NCBI GenBank assembly: GCA_021107685.1
Contig: JAIOSH010000148.1
Coordinates: forward strand, 1-8,312
Direction: 5' to 3'
Source of the DNA: Bacteroidales bacterium
GTDB lineage: Bacteria > Bacteroidota > Bacteroidia > Bacteroidales > SMBSF39
DNA length: 8,312 nucleotides
Shown: positions 1-7,741 of the stretch, one piece after another
How positions within the stretch are numbered: the first letter of the stretch is position 1
Layout: every line of letters begins with the position of its first letter
Translations under genes and position numbers: made by a program
The notes under the pieces: generated by a model
Database searches by the model: none
Told to the model about the DNA's origin: nothing
What the model saw: only the letters and a program-made list of their open reading frames with translations

Positions 1-41
1 ACGAAATAATAAAAAAATAATAGCCACGAATGCACAGCCTG

Positions 42-58
42 CCCCGATTTTTTTGGGG
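42..58. repeat. Small C4/G4 inverted repeat downstream of the giant gene
   Basis: CCCC at 42-45 can pair with GGGG at 55-58 across a 9-nt T-rich loop. It lies about 100 nt past the stop of the giant secreted-protein gene. On the minus strand no U-run follows it, so it does not look like a standard intrinsic terminator. It may be chance or a weak 3' structure. Nothing else gene-like is visible in 1-157. Confidence 0.25.
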
Positions 59-127
59 AATTATAACGAATTAATAATCAATGTGTCCAACTTTATGTAA
101 GTAGCCCAAATTTCTAATTTCAAATTT

Positions 128-148
128 ATAACTCATAACTCATAACTG
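128..148. repeat. Heptamer tandem repeat (ATAACTC x3)
   Basis: Three consecutive 7-bp units read ATAACTC, ATAACTC and ATAACTG, starting about 10 nt downstream of the stop codon at 158. The flank at 109-127 is rich in AAATTT. Short heptamer arrays just after a stop codon may be replication-slippage products or transcript 3' ends. No function can be assigned from sequence. Confidence 0.6.
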
Positions 149-157
149 ATAATTAAT

Positions 158-3100
158 CTACTCCGGCACCATACACTTAAACCCTCCCTGCGGAATATTA
201 TCCGGCACTTGCCCTCCTTTACCACTATTCTGTGCCCATACATCATTCTTATCAGAATTATTGACTTGTACATCCATTGTAAAATCACCTGACAGATATC
301 CTGAAGTACCGGCTTGTACTGCCCAAACGTCATTTTTATCAGCGTTTCCTATTTGGCTGTTAGCATCACCATCTCCGCCTATCATTCCCCAAACACCTGC
401 TCCGATTTCTTTGTGTCCGTTTGCATCGCCATAAATTTGTCCTGCACCTGTTGTGAAATCGTAAGTGTAAATACCGCCGGTTTCTGTTACAGCATTGGCT
501 GACATGATGCCCAAATGGTTACGATGCCATATCACCACGAACAATGAATGAATGATAGAATGATTAAATGATAGAATGGAAGAACCATCCAAACCAACAA
601 TGTCTCCATCATTCAATATAAATGCTGCCTGCTGTGCAATCATTGTTTCACCGGTTGCCAAGGAGGCATCTGTTGTATCCCGCAATTCAATTAAAACCCA
701 GTCAATCACATCTGTATTTGGGATTGAGGCAACAGATTCTGTTCCTGTGTAATTCCAAGGGGCAGTGTTGTATGGCTGCGATAATGGTAATTCATCAGGG
801 TTGAGGTCAGGAAGCATTAGTCCTGTTATGCTGTCGTAAGGTCCTTCGAGGAAGGCGATTAGGTCGAGTATAATTATTTTTTCGCGTATGATAATAAACT
901 GACTGTATTCTGTAATCCCTTCAAAAGTTGCCTGGTCGTTTGCTGCATTCACACTACTTGCATCTGTCAGATAAACCCAATTAGTATCGGCATTGCTACC
1001 GCGGGTATATAAATTTATTTGCGATGGATATGTTTCATCTTCCGCTGTCAAATCTTCGCTGATAGTAAATGTCAAATCTACATCAAATGTTCCGTTCCCA
1101 AAACGATTTACGACCCAGTATTGAGCATCAAAAACTGTATCGGCATTTGTAGGATTAATATTTGGAATTGTATCAATCCGGGTAACAGTTACAGAAGCAC
1201 CATTTTGAGAATTATAATACATTGAAAGGTCTGTTCCGGCGAAATCAACAATTCCTGCTGCTTCTGTTTGTGTATTGCTTTCTCCACCTCCGGTGGGTAA
1301 GGTCGAATTTATCCAATCTTCCGGCTCCATATTTATTAATGTGCCATTATTTTCACTGATTAAATCGTAAGTAGCATTTCCCGAACCTTCATTGAGCTGG
1401 AAATAACTGACCAAACCAGGTTCTGTTCCTGATAAAGTAATGTACATATTTTCACGAATTTGAGTTGCTGACAGATCGTCTTCCCATATTTGTACTTCAT
1501 CGATAATTCCTTCAAAGAAATTTGAAGGATAAGATCTTAATATTGCTCCAATGGAAGTTCTGTTTAATACAATTCCATCTATATAATAGTGAAAGTTTGA
1601 TGGATCCTGAACCCCGTCTATATAAAGTTTTTGATTACCGTTGATAACCACCCAGGCAATATGATGCCAGGTATTATCAAAAGCAATATTTGATGATACC
1701 TGGTTTAATACAACAGTTCCATTCATTTTTCTAATAAAAACTCTTACTTTTCCTTCATCGGTTGTGCCAATAGTAAATAAATTATTAAAACAATCGGAAT
1801 TACTTTCTGAAAAAACTTTTTTGTCATCCTGTCCGTTTCCTTTTACCCACATAGAAATTGTAAATTCTGGAATAGTATAATGATAAATAGGTAATTCACT
1901 ATTTTGTGCAATACTTACATAATCATTAACTCCATCAAATTCTAAAGCATTTCCAGGAAAAGCATCTGTTTCAAGTCCTTCTCCGGTAAGTGTTATATTT
2001 ACAGCAGGTGCATCAGGATCATCACTAAAAATTGTAAGTGTGTCTGTTACAACTCCTAATGTAGAGGGAGTAAAAGTAACCTGAATATCATGACTTTCAT
2101 CAGGGAGAATAGTGCAAATTGTTGTATCAACCGAAAAATCAGAATTAGAGGTTGTAATATCTGAAATAAACAAAGTATCTGCCCCGGTATTTGATATCGT
2201 AAGTATTTCAGTTTTGAGCACACCTATCAAAACTCCTCTGTAGTCGATAGTTTCCGGGTCAACTTCAATATCAGGTATTAATCCCCTTCCAATAATATAC
2301 TGGCAGAATTCTGTTATTCCTGTGAATGTTACTTTATCATCTACAGGATTTACACTGAAAGCAGATTTAACAAAACTCCATTCTTCATCAGAATTACTAT
2401 TTCTTTTAAACAGTCCGATATTATCAGGATTAGATTGGTCTTCTATGGTTAGATCTTCATTCACTGCAAAAGTTAAATCTGCATTGAAAATTCCATCACC
2501 AAAGCGGTTTATAGCCCAATATTGGGAATTAAAAGTTGTTAGCAAACCAACCGGATTAATGTTTGGGATTGTATCAATTCTGGTAGTAGTTATTTCTGCT
2601 CCACTTTGTGAATTGAAATACATCGATAAACCGGTATTTGTGAAATCAACATTTCCTGCTGTTTCTGTTTGTGTATTGCTAATTCCATCACCAAAAGGAA
2701 TAGTCGAATTTATCCAGCAGTTAATTGTATCCATATTGGTTAAAGTTCCATTCTTTCCACTAACATAGTCATAAGCAGTTTCACCGGAACCTTCATTGAA
2801 TTGCCAGTAACTAACCGATCCGCTTTCCAGACCTGTTAATGTCAGATGCATATTTTCACGGATTTGAAACGAATCGCGGGCAACATTCCAGATGCGGATT
2901 TCTTCGAGAGAACCGGTCATAAATTCACCTGTTCCGTATTTACTGCCGAAAATTACATTCGCATTTATATTTGGAAGTGGAGCATCAATGCTGGTTCTTT
3001 GACCGACAATGTTTCCATCGAGATAACTGGTGAATCCGTTAGTCGTGTTCTGTTTCCAGGTCATTGCAATATGATGCCAGTTTCCGTCTTCCGCTCCGTC

Positions 3101-5482
3101 TCCAACCGGTATTCCATTTCCGGTTCCACCATCATTGGAAAGAATATGAAGATCGTTCCAACCTGCGACAATATAATTACTGCCTGATTGCTGCCTGACA
3201 GCAGAATGAGTGCTGCTTCCTTTGAACCAGTATTCGATGGTGATTTCCGAACCGCTTAAATCATTTATAGTAGTTTCTACAAAATCATCAGTTCCGTCAA
3301 ATTCCAGGGCAGTTCCCGGAAATCCGTCTGGTGGTAATAACTGTCTGCCGATAATAAACTGGCTGAAACCGGTGATTCCTTCGAATGTTGCTTCATCATT
3401 TGCAGCTTTTACAGAACTTGCGGACATCAGGAAACTCCAAGCTGTATCAGCAGTAGAAGAACGGGTGTAAAGATTTATTTGCGATGGCTTGTTTTCATCG
3501 CAAGTTGTCAGATCTTCGTTTAAAGTAAAGGTAAGGCTGACTGTGAAGGTTCCGTTACCGAAACGGTTCACAACCCAGTACTGTTCATCAAATATGGTAC
3601 CAGTACTCGTTGGATTTAAATTTGGCACAGTATCTATGCGGGTAACCGAGATCGTATCTGTACCTGATTTTGCTGTAAAATTCATTGACAGGCCGGTTCC
3701 GGGGAAAGTCTCAATCCCGGTGTCAGAAACTATCTGGGTGATACTGGTGCCGCTTCCTAAAGGAATGGTCGATTCAATCCAGTTGTCATCAGTCATATTG
3801 TTCAATGTGCCATTGTTGTTATTGATCAATTCATTGGCTATTATCCCCGATCCTTCGTTAAACTGCCAATATGATACAAGGCCATTTTCAGAGCCGGATA
3901 ATGCTAAATGCATTTTTTCACGGATTTCAGTGACAGTGAGGGCATCATTCCAAATGGCTATTTCATCTATCTTACCCTCGAAAGGCCAACTCTGGTCGTG
4001 ACGGATGCCAAAAGTTATATTATTGGTGGTACTGCTGAATGAATGAGTATCATAATTACATAGAACGCCATCAACATACAACTTCATTGTGGTTCCATCG
4101 TAGGTTCCGGCAACATGGTGCCAGAGGGTATCATACCATGAATAGCTGATCTCATGCCTTGAGCTGCCATTCCCTATTCCGAATATCACCCCTTCGGTTT
4201 GCCCGGGGCTTCCGGTTAAAAAGTACCAGTCGTTGTTGGTGTTCCTGCCTTTGTCGAGAATACCCTGCCAGTTGCCCGGGTTATTCATTGCTACCCAGAA
4301 TTCGACTGTGAATTGCGGGGTGTTCAAAGAAGTATTGGACGGAACTGAAACATAATCGTCAATCCCATTAAATTTAAGAGCCGTACCGGGGAAATTATCA
4401 GGTTGAAATGCTTCATAGGCGCCAATATCAATAATTCCATACTGAATTCGCGGATTACCGGCAAGGTCATATTCACCCACATCACCGGTTGTCGTGGATG
4501 GATCCCCTGCATTGATACAAGGAGAAGAATTTGACAGATCAAAAGGATGATCACCGGAATTGACAAATTGAGGATTTGTTTCTATACAATTATCATAATC
4601 TCCGGTATAATTTGCACCGGATCCTGGTCCTCCAAAACCTGATGTTCCACCTTCAATATCACAATAATAGAAATTCGGGTCATCACTATTTGAATCCAAA
4701 TATACTTCGTCACCGGAATTTCCATAAATAATTGTATTTCTGAAAATCGGGTCTGAATTATTATGACACCAAACTCCTCCCCAGGAATTATTAACAATTG
4801 TGTTATTGATCAATATAGCATTGCTATTGTCAAATAAAATACCACCACAGGTGGAAGCACTATTATTTCTAATGATATTATTTACCAGGACAGGTTCACA
4901 ATTTGTAATGCAGATCCCACCACCAAGAGTTCCACAACTATTATTATTAAAATCACAATATTTTATTTCAATGTCAGAGTCTTCACAATAAATTGCCCCA
5001 CCCCACCAATCAGCATCATTGTTAGAGAATGATGAATGAGAGATAAGCAGTTTATTATAAAAATACACATAGATTGCACCACCAAGATTACCTGATTGTC
5101 CACTATTTGCTTTTCCATATTCCAGTTGGCAATACACTATTTTTGTAGAGTCATTGGAATCAGGAGTACCATCAAAAATAATCCTGTTCCAGCCGGTGCT
5201 GTGGTTTGTTGCCGTAAAAGTGATGGTATTGGTTTCTGTTCCAATGGCAAGTAACCTACCCTGTACATCCAGTTTGTAATGTCCCTGAAATTCTACAAAA
5301 ATACCGGGGGCGATGGTCAATGTTATTCCGTTGTTTACATAAATATCTCCAACGACTTTCACAGTATCAACACCTGTCCATGTAGTGTTGGCTGAGATGG
5401 TATCCAATACGGAGATGCTTGATGCGTATAATCCGAAAAACGGCAATAATGCAATTACAATTAATAGTACATTTTTTTTCAT
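158..5482 (-). CDS. Giant secreted protein: beta-helix, 3 LamG units, choice-of-anchor D, dockerin-like C-terminus
   Basis: This is a 1774-residue exported protein, probably displayed on the cell surface and binding glycan or another surface. Residues 1-20 are a signal peptide (KK, hydrophobic core, then YASS). Residues about 45-360 are Asn-rich beta-strand repeats of a right-handed parallel beta-helix. They end in a choice-of-anchor Q signature (SPCINAGD at 320-327, DIGAYE at 352-357). LamG/concanavalin A-like domains start near 364, 720 and 1175; each has an FPG-ALxFxG opening, a WHH motif and an IREN/IREK-M segment. Each is followed by an unnamed module of about 140 residues. A choice-of-anchor D (ASPM/SPD-2/hydin-like) domain sits at 1069-1172. 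Residues 1536-1680 form a conserved pre-terminal domain, and 1684-1752 are dockerin-like loops. No catalytic site and no standard type IX secretion C-terminal domain are recognisable. The ATG at 5482 directly begins the signal peptide. The gap to the preceding gene is 11 bp and contains no -7 element, so co-transcription is likely. The architecture is clear; the ligand is unknown. Confidence 0.95.
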   Translation of the reverse strand: MKKNVLLIVIALLPFFGLYASSISVLDTISANTTWTGVDTVKVVGDIYVNNGITLTIAPGIFVEFQGHYKLDVQGRLLAIGTETNTITFTATNHSTGWNRIIFDGTPDSNDSTKIVYCQLEYGKANSGQSGNLGGAIYVYFYNKLLISHSSFSNNDADWWGGAIYCEDSDIEIKYCDFNNNSCGTLGGGICITNCEPVLVNNIIRNNSASTCGGILFDNSNAILINNTIVNNSWGGVWCHNNSDPIFRNTIIYGNSGDEVYLDSNSDDPNFYYCDIEGGTSGFGGPGSGANYTGDYDNCIETNPQFVNSGDHPFDLSNSSPCINAGDPSTTTGDVGEYDLAGNPRIQYGIIDIGAYEAFQPDNFPGTALKFNGIDDYVSVPSNTSLNTPQFTVEFWVAMNNPGNWQGILDKGRNTNNDWYFLTGSPGQTEGVIFGIGNGSSRHEISYSWYDTLWHHVAGTYDGTTMKLYVDGVLCNYDTHSFSSTTNNITFGIRHDQSWPFEGKIDEIAIWNDALTVTEIREKMHLALSGSENGLVSYWQFNEGSGIIANELINNNNGTLNNMTDDNWIESTIPLGSGTSITQIVSDTGIETFPGTGLSMNFTAKSGTDTISVTRIDTVPNLNPTSTGTIFDEQYWVVNRFGNGTFTVSLTFTLNEDLTTCDENKPSQINLYTRSSTADTAWSFLMSASSVKAANDEATFEGITGFSQFIIGRQLLPPDGFPGTALEFDGTDDFVETTINDLSGSEITIEYWFKGSSTHSAVRQQSGSNYIVAGWNDLHILSNDGGTGNGIPVGDGAEDGNWHHIAMTWKQNTTNGFTSYLDGNIVGQRTSIDAPLPNINANVIFGSKYGTGEFMTGSLEEIRIWNVARDSFQIRENMHLTLTGLESGSVSYWQFNEGSGETAYDYVSGKNGTLTNMDTINCWINSTIPFGDGISNTQTETAGNVDFTNTGLSMYFNSQSGAEITTTRIDTIPNINPVGLLTTFNSQYWAINRFGDGIFNADLTFAVNEDLTIEDQSNPDNIGLFKRNSNSDEEWSFVKSAFSVNPVDDKVTFTGITEFCQYIIGRGLIPDIEVDPETIDYRGVLIGVLKTEILTISNTGADTLFISDITTSNSDFSVDTTICTILPDESHDIQVTFTPSTLGVVTDTLTIFSDDPDAPAVNITLTGEGLETDAFPGNALEFDGVNDYVSIAQNSELPIYHYTIPEFTISMWVKGNGQDDKKVFSESNSDCFNNLFTIGTTDEGKVRVFIRKMNGTVVLNQVSSNIAFDNTWHHIAWVVINGNQKLYIDGVQDPSNFHYYIDGIVLNRTSIGAILRSYPSNFFEGIIDEVQIWEDDLSATQIRENMYITLSGTEPGLVSYFQLNEGSGNATYDLISENNGTLINMEPEDWINSTLPTGGGESNTQTEAAGIVDFAGTDLSMYYNSQNGASVTVTRIDTIPNINPTNADTVFDAQYWVVNRFGNGTFDVDLTFTISEDLTAEDETYPSQINLYTRGSNADTNWVYLTDASSVNAANDQATFEGITEYSQFIIIREKIIILDLIAFLEGPYDSITGLMLPDLNPDELPLSQPYNTAPWNYTGTESVASIPNTDVIDWVLIELRDTTDASLATGETMIAQQAAFILNDGDIVGLDGSSILSFNHSIIHSLFVVIWHRNHLGIMSANAVTETGGIYTYDFTTGAGQIYGDANGHKEIGAGVWGMIGGDGDANSQIGNADKNDVWAVQAGTSGYLSGDFTMDVQVNNSDKNDVWAQNSGKGGQVPDNIPQGGFKCMVPE
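161..433 (-). other. Dockerin-like EF-hand loops and conserved C-terminal tail
   Basis: Residues 1684-1774 of the giant protein. Two 12-position calcium-loop patterns are visible. The first starts at GDGDANSQIGNAD (D at loop positions 1, 3 and 12, N at 5, I at 8). The second starts at GDFTMDVQVNNSD (D at 1, 5 and 12, V at 8). Each is followed by KNDVW. A third, degenerate copy (GDANGHKEIGAGVW) precedes them. This resembles type I dockerin duplication, but the sequence does not show that a cohesin partner exists. The protein ends GGFKCMVPE; the partial gene at the other end of the window ends SGFECQVPE. Confidence 0.7.
887..1960 (-). repeat. LamG + unnamed module, unit 3
   Basis: Residues 1175-1532 of the giant protein. 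A LamG domain opens with FPGNALEFDGVNDYVS and contains WHHIAW and IRENM. It is followed by a module with NTQTEAAG, TRIDTIPNINP, QYWVVNRFGNGTF and a closing GITEYSQFII. The same landmarks occur in the same order in units 1 and 2. Unit 3 is separated from unit 2 by the choice-of-anchor D domain. Confidence 0.85.
2285..3325 (-). repeat. LamG + unnamed module, unit 2
   Basis: Residues 720-1066. LamG landmarks are FPGTALEFDGTDDFV, NWHHIAMTW and IRENMHL. The following module has NTQTETAG, TRIDTIPNINP, QYWAINRFGDG and GITEFCQYIIGR. Protein similarity to units 1 and 3 is obvious along the whole length, which fits internal duplication. Confidence 0.85.
3344..4393 (-). repeat. LamG + unnamed module, unit 1
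   Basis: Residues 364-713, directly after the beta-helix/choice-of-anchor Q region. LamG landmarks are FPGTALKFNGIDDYVS, LWHHVAGTYDG and IREKMHL. The following module has TRIDTVPNLNP, QYWVVNRFGNGTF, PSQINLYTR and GITGFSQFIIGR. The second half is closest by eye to unit 3 (shared PSQINLYTR and VNRFGNGTF). Confidence 0.85.
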
Positions 5483-5493
5483 TTTTGTAAATT

Positions 5494-5805
5494 TTAATTA
5501 ATATTAATATTGTTTATAACTGAATTTTTTTTATTTTCATTGATAATCTGAAAAGAGTGCGGTTGGGGAAAAGCCGTTTCGGAAATGGAGATATTTTTAA
5601 CTTGTGAACCAATGCACCCAAGCTGGCAATAGCTGATAAATTTATCCATGGCATTTTCGGTACCCGTTGCCTCAATATTGATTGAATAATCCAATGTGTA
5701 TTTTACCGAACCTTTAATTTCAAATTCCTCAGCCATTTGTTTTGCGAAGTACAAAAAGCCGACTTTGTAAACTTTTCCCGTTATGATAATTTGTACAGTT
5801 TTCAT
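5494..5805 (-). CDS. Acylphosphatase-fold protein lacking both catalytic residues
   Basis: A 103-residue protein, presumably cytoplasmic (no signal peptide). Residues 1-87 follow the acylphosphatase pattern: the phosphate-loop region GKVYKVGFLYF (10-20), helix AKQMAEEF, GSVKYTLD (32-39), the INIEATGTENAMDKFISYC strand-helix, and a final F-QII strand. Acylphosphatases hydrolyse acyl phosphates with an Arg at the end of GxVQGVxFR and an Asn in GxVxN. Here the Arg position is Leu18, the Asn position is Tyr36, and the loop's QG is YK. The protein is therefore probably not an active acylphosphatase and may bind a ligand or partner. The last 16 residues (Asn/Lys-rich) lie outside the fold. The giant secreted-protein gene starts 11 bp after the stop, so the two probably form an operon. 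The next in-frame Met (24) would remove the loop, so 5805 is the preferred start. The family call is good; the function is unknown. Confidence 0.82.
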   Translation of the reverse strand: MKTVQIIITGKVYKVGFLYFAKQMAEEFEIKGSVKYTLDYSINIEATGTENAMDKFISYCQLGCIGSQVKNISISETAFPQPHSFQIINENKKNSVINNININ

Positions 5806-5813
5806 TTGAAGTG

Positions 5814-5846
5814 CAAATATATTACAGGGGCAATATCAAAGTCAAG
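5814..5846 (-). promoter_or_regulatory. Bacteroidota-type promoter for the acylphosphatase-like gene/operon
   Basis: On the minus strand, TATATTTG (5814-5821) matches the Bacteroidota -7 consensus TAnnTTTG exactly. A -33-like CTTG (5843-5846) lies 21 bp upstream. The predicted transcription start falls near 5810, only about 5 nt before the ATG at 5805, giving an almost leaderless mRNA. The four direct repeats begin 7 bp upstream of the -33 element, a usual place for an activator. Confidence 0.6.
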
Positions 5847-5853
5847 TTTTATA

Positions 5854-5930
5854 TGTAATGATTCGTCAATTGTTGTAATGATTCGTCAATTATTGTAATG
5901 ATTCGTCAATTGTTGTAATGATTCGTCAAT
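5854..5930. repeat. Four 17-bp direct repeats at 20-bp spacing (putative operator)
   Basis: The 17-bp core TGTAATGATTCGTCAAT occurs four times without a mismatch at 5854-5870, 5874-5890, 5894-5910 and 5914-5930. The copies are separated by 3-bp spacers (TGT, TAT, TGT). Each core contains a TGA-N4-TCA dyad. The 20-bp period is close to two helical turns, so all copies face roughly the same side of the DNA. The array lies between the AraC-type regulator gene and the acylphosphatase-like gene, next to the latter's promoter. It is likely a multi-site regulator binding array. The rest of the 5806-6025 gap shows no gene. Confidence 0.8.
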
Positions 5931-6025
5931 TTAATTTTTAATGTGTTTGCAAAGAGGAGGTTACAAAATAGGGAATTTTTACAAAAACCGGTACTTTGAT
6001 TTGGTTTACCACGATATTTTAAGTG

Positions 6026-7675
6026 TTACGAAATAGAGGATTTAAAGTAAGAAGGTGAAATTCCTGTGATCTTTTTAAAGTTATTGTGAAAGACAACACG
6101 TGTATGATACCCAACCATTTTGCCAATGCCTTCTATTGATAAATGGTTAAATTTTTTATCAGTCAGTAATTGCCGTGCAGCACGAATACGAAATTCATTA
6201 ACGAGGGTAGTAAAACTTTTAGCATATACCGAATTGATCGCCTTGCTGAGGTAAGTACGGTTGGTTGCGAGGGCAGCCGAAACACTTTCTATATTTATAT
6301 TGCTGTAGAGGTACGGCTTTTCTTCGGCAAAATATTGATCAAACCTAATGATTAGCTCCTTTTGTTTTTCCGATTCTTCGGTGATAATACTTTTATCTGT
6401 TATTTTTTCGGTGATATTTGGTGGGGAAAAATTACCTTCTTCCAGGATTTTTCGGTCGCAGCTTGCCATTTCCAAATTTTTTATAACAAGGTCTTGATAA
6501 GCTTTATTGCGTTTTCGATATAAAATAAAAATTAGTATCAACAAAACAATAGCAATGATAATACCTACAGTTATTAAATTGATAATTACCTTGTCTTTTG
6601 TTATTGTAAGTTGTTTTAATTCATTATCCTTTTTCAGGGCAAGGTTTTCCTTCTCCTTTTTTTCGGTTTCGTATTTAGTTTGCATCTCCGAAATTATCTT
6701 TTCCTTATCAATTGTAAACACCGTGTCTTTTAGTTCAGTAAATTTTTGGTGGGTTTCAAAAGCTTTTCTGTAATTCTTTGTCCGGTAATAATAATCCGAT
6801 TTACTCTTTAGTATCATAATTATTAAATCCTTATTATTTAACTCCTTTGCAATTTTTTCAGCTTTGTTGTAAAAATCAAAAGCCATTTTATATTGCTTTT
6901 TATCTAAATAATAATCAGCAATAGATAATAAAGTTTTGGTTTCATTGTATTTGTCTTTTGATTTTATCCGCAGTTCAATAGCTTTATTGAAATACATTAA
7001 TGGGTCGGTTATATTACTTTGATATAAGGTATAAATATCGCCCAAATTAGTAAGTACATCAGCTTTTAAAGCTATTAACCTTTGTTTACCGGTGATACTG
7101 AAATCATTTAATATTTTTAATGCATTATTATAATTATTAATAGCACTGTCATAATTTTTAAGATTATAATAAATATGGCCAATGTTATTATAAGTGGATG
7201 CCATACGGATAGTATCTTTTAATATTTTTTTTACTATCAGGCTCTTTTGATAAAAATCAAGGGCAGGTTTATAATTCTTTAATTTTTTGTTTATTATCCC
7301 TACATTATTGTAACATAACGAGAGTAATGAATTGTTGCCCGATTTTTCCGCAAGGTTGATACATTTGTAATAATAATCCAAAGATGCAGGATAATCCGAA
7401 TCCAATTCAAAAGCATTTGCAATATAAACAAGTGCCTTTTGTTCTTTTTTGGGTTTATTTAATTCACCTGCAAGCCGGTATGCTTGCTTTCCATACGAAA
7501 TGGATTTATCAGAGCCAACTTCCCACAATTCGTTTAGTAATTTGATCAGTAATGTAAGTTTTTGCTCTTTGTTTTTAACATTGGATAATTCTGTTTCCAG
7601 ACTGTCAACCATAGTAGAAGATGCAAAAGAACTTGTAATAAACAGCAAGGTAAATAACAGCAAAATATACTTCAT
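6026..7675 (-). CDS. Membrane-anchored TPR protein with C-terminal AraC-type HTH domain
   Basis: A 549-residue one-component transmembrane regulator. It has a signal peptide at about 1-19 (MKYILLLFTLLFITSSFASS), about six TPR repeats at 80-320 (for example YNNVGIINKKLKNYKPALDFYQKSL and YNNIGHIYYNLKNYDSAINNYNNAL), and a charged coiled coil at about 322-360. One transmembrane helix follows at about 363-386, ending RKRNK. A two-HTH AraC domain occupies about 449-549: first HTH near NIESVSAALATNRTYLSKAI, second ending VGYHTRVVFHNNFKKITGISPSYF. TPRs should lie in the periplasm and the DNA-binding domain in the cytoplasm. I chose the ATG at 7675 because it starts the signal peptide. An upstream in-frame ATG at 7711 lies inside the predicted -7 element and so cannot be in the mRNA if that promoter is right. 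The array at 5854-5930, just past the gene's 3' end, is a plausible target. The ligand is unknown. No strong terminator follows the gene. Confidence 0.93.
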   Translation of the reverse strand: MKYILLLFTLLFITSSFASSTMVDSLETELSNVKNKEQKLTLLIKLLNELWEVGSDKSISYGKQAYRLAGELNKPKKEQKALVYIANAFELDSDYPASLDYYYKCINLAEKSGNNSLLSLCYNNVGIINKKLKNYKPALDFYQKSLIVKKILKDTIRMASTYNNIGHIYYNLKNYDSAINNYNNALKILNDFSITGKQRLIALKADVLTNLGDIYTLYQSNITDPLMYFNKAIELRIKSKDKYNETKTLLSIADYYLDKKQYKMAFDFYNKAEKIAKELNNKDLIIMILKSKSDYYYRTKNYRKAFETHQKFTELKDTVFTIDKEKIISEMQTKYETEKKEKENLALKKDNELKQLTITKDKVIINLITVGIIIAIVLLILIFILYRKRNKAYQDLVIKNLEMASCDRKILEEGNFSPPNITEKITDKSIITEESEKQKELIIRFDQYFAEEKPYLYSNINIESVSAALATNRTYLSKAINSVYAKSFTTLVNEFRIRAARQLLTDKKFNHLSIEGIGKMVGYHTRVVFHNNFKKITGISPSYFKSSIS

Positions 7676-7708
7676 AATTAAAGTACCAATTAATTGAATA
7701 AAAAAATT

Positions 7709-7741
7709 CAAAAATAATAAATAAAAAAACCACCCGACAAA
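7709..7741 (-). promoter_or_regulatory. Bacteroidota-type promoter for the TPR-AraC regulator
   Basis: On the minus strand, TTTG (7738-7741) and TATTTTTG (7709-7716, fitting TAnnTTTG) are separated by 21 bp, the same spacing as the other promoter in this window. The predicted start is near 7706, giving a leader of about 30 nt before the ATG at 7675. The -33 element lies in the loop of the upstream terminator. Confidence 0.6.

Noticed and set aside
551..578. Direct repeat AATGATAGAATG (two copies, 16 bp apart)
   Set aside because: It falls within coding sequence for a segment (SSILSFNHSIIHSLF) that reads normally, and is explained by repeated Ser-Ile codons.
2322..4001. Plus-strand open frames (148, 113, 86 and 170 codons) opposite the giant gene
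   Set aside because: They lie fully antisense to well-conserved LamG coding sequence, have no recognisable domains, and recur at matching places in the repeat units, as shadows of a repeated gene would.
5854..5930. Possible CRISPR array
   Set aside because: The repeats are 17 bp with 3-bp spacers; a CRISPR array needs longer unique spacers and there are no cas genes nearby.
5985..6011. Possible terminator after the TPR-AraC gene
   Set aside because: Only a 4-5 bp stem (AAACC/GGTTT or GGTA/TACC) before a short U-run; too weak to call, so read-through into the next operon remains possible.
7676..7711. Upstream in-frame ATG giving a 12-residue longer TPR-AraC protein
   Set aside because: It would bury the signal peptide behind 12 residues and lies inside the predicted -7 element.
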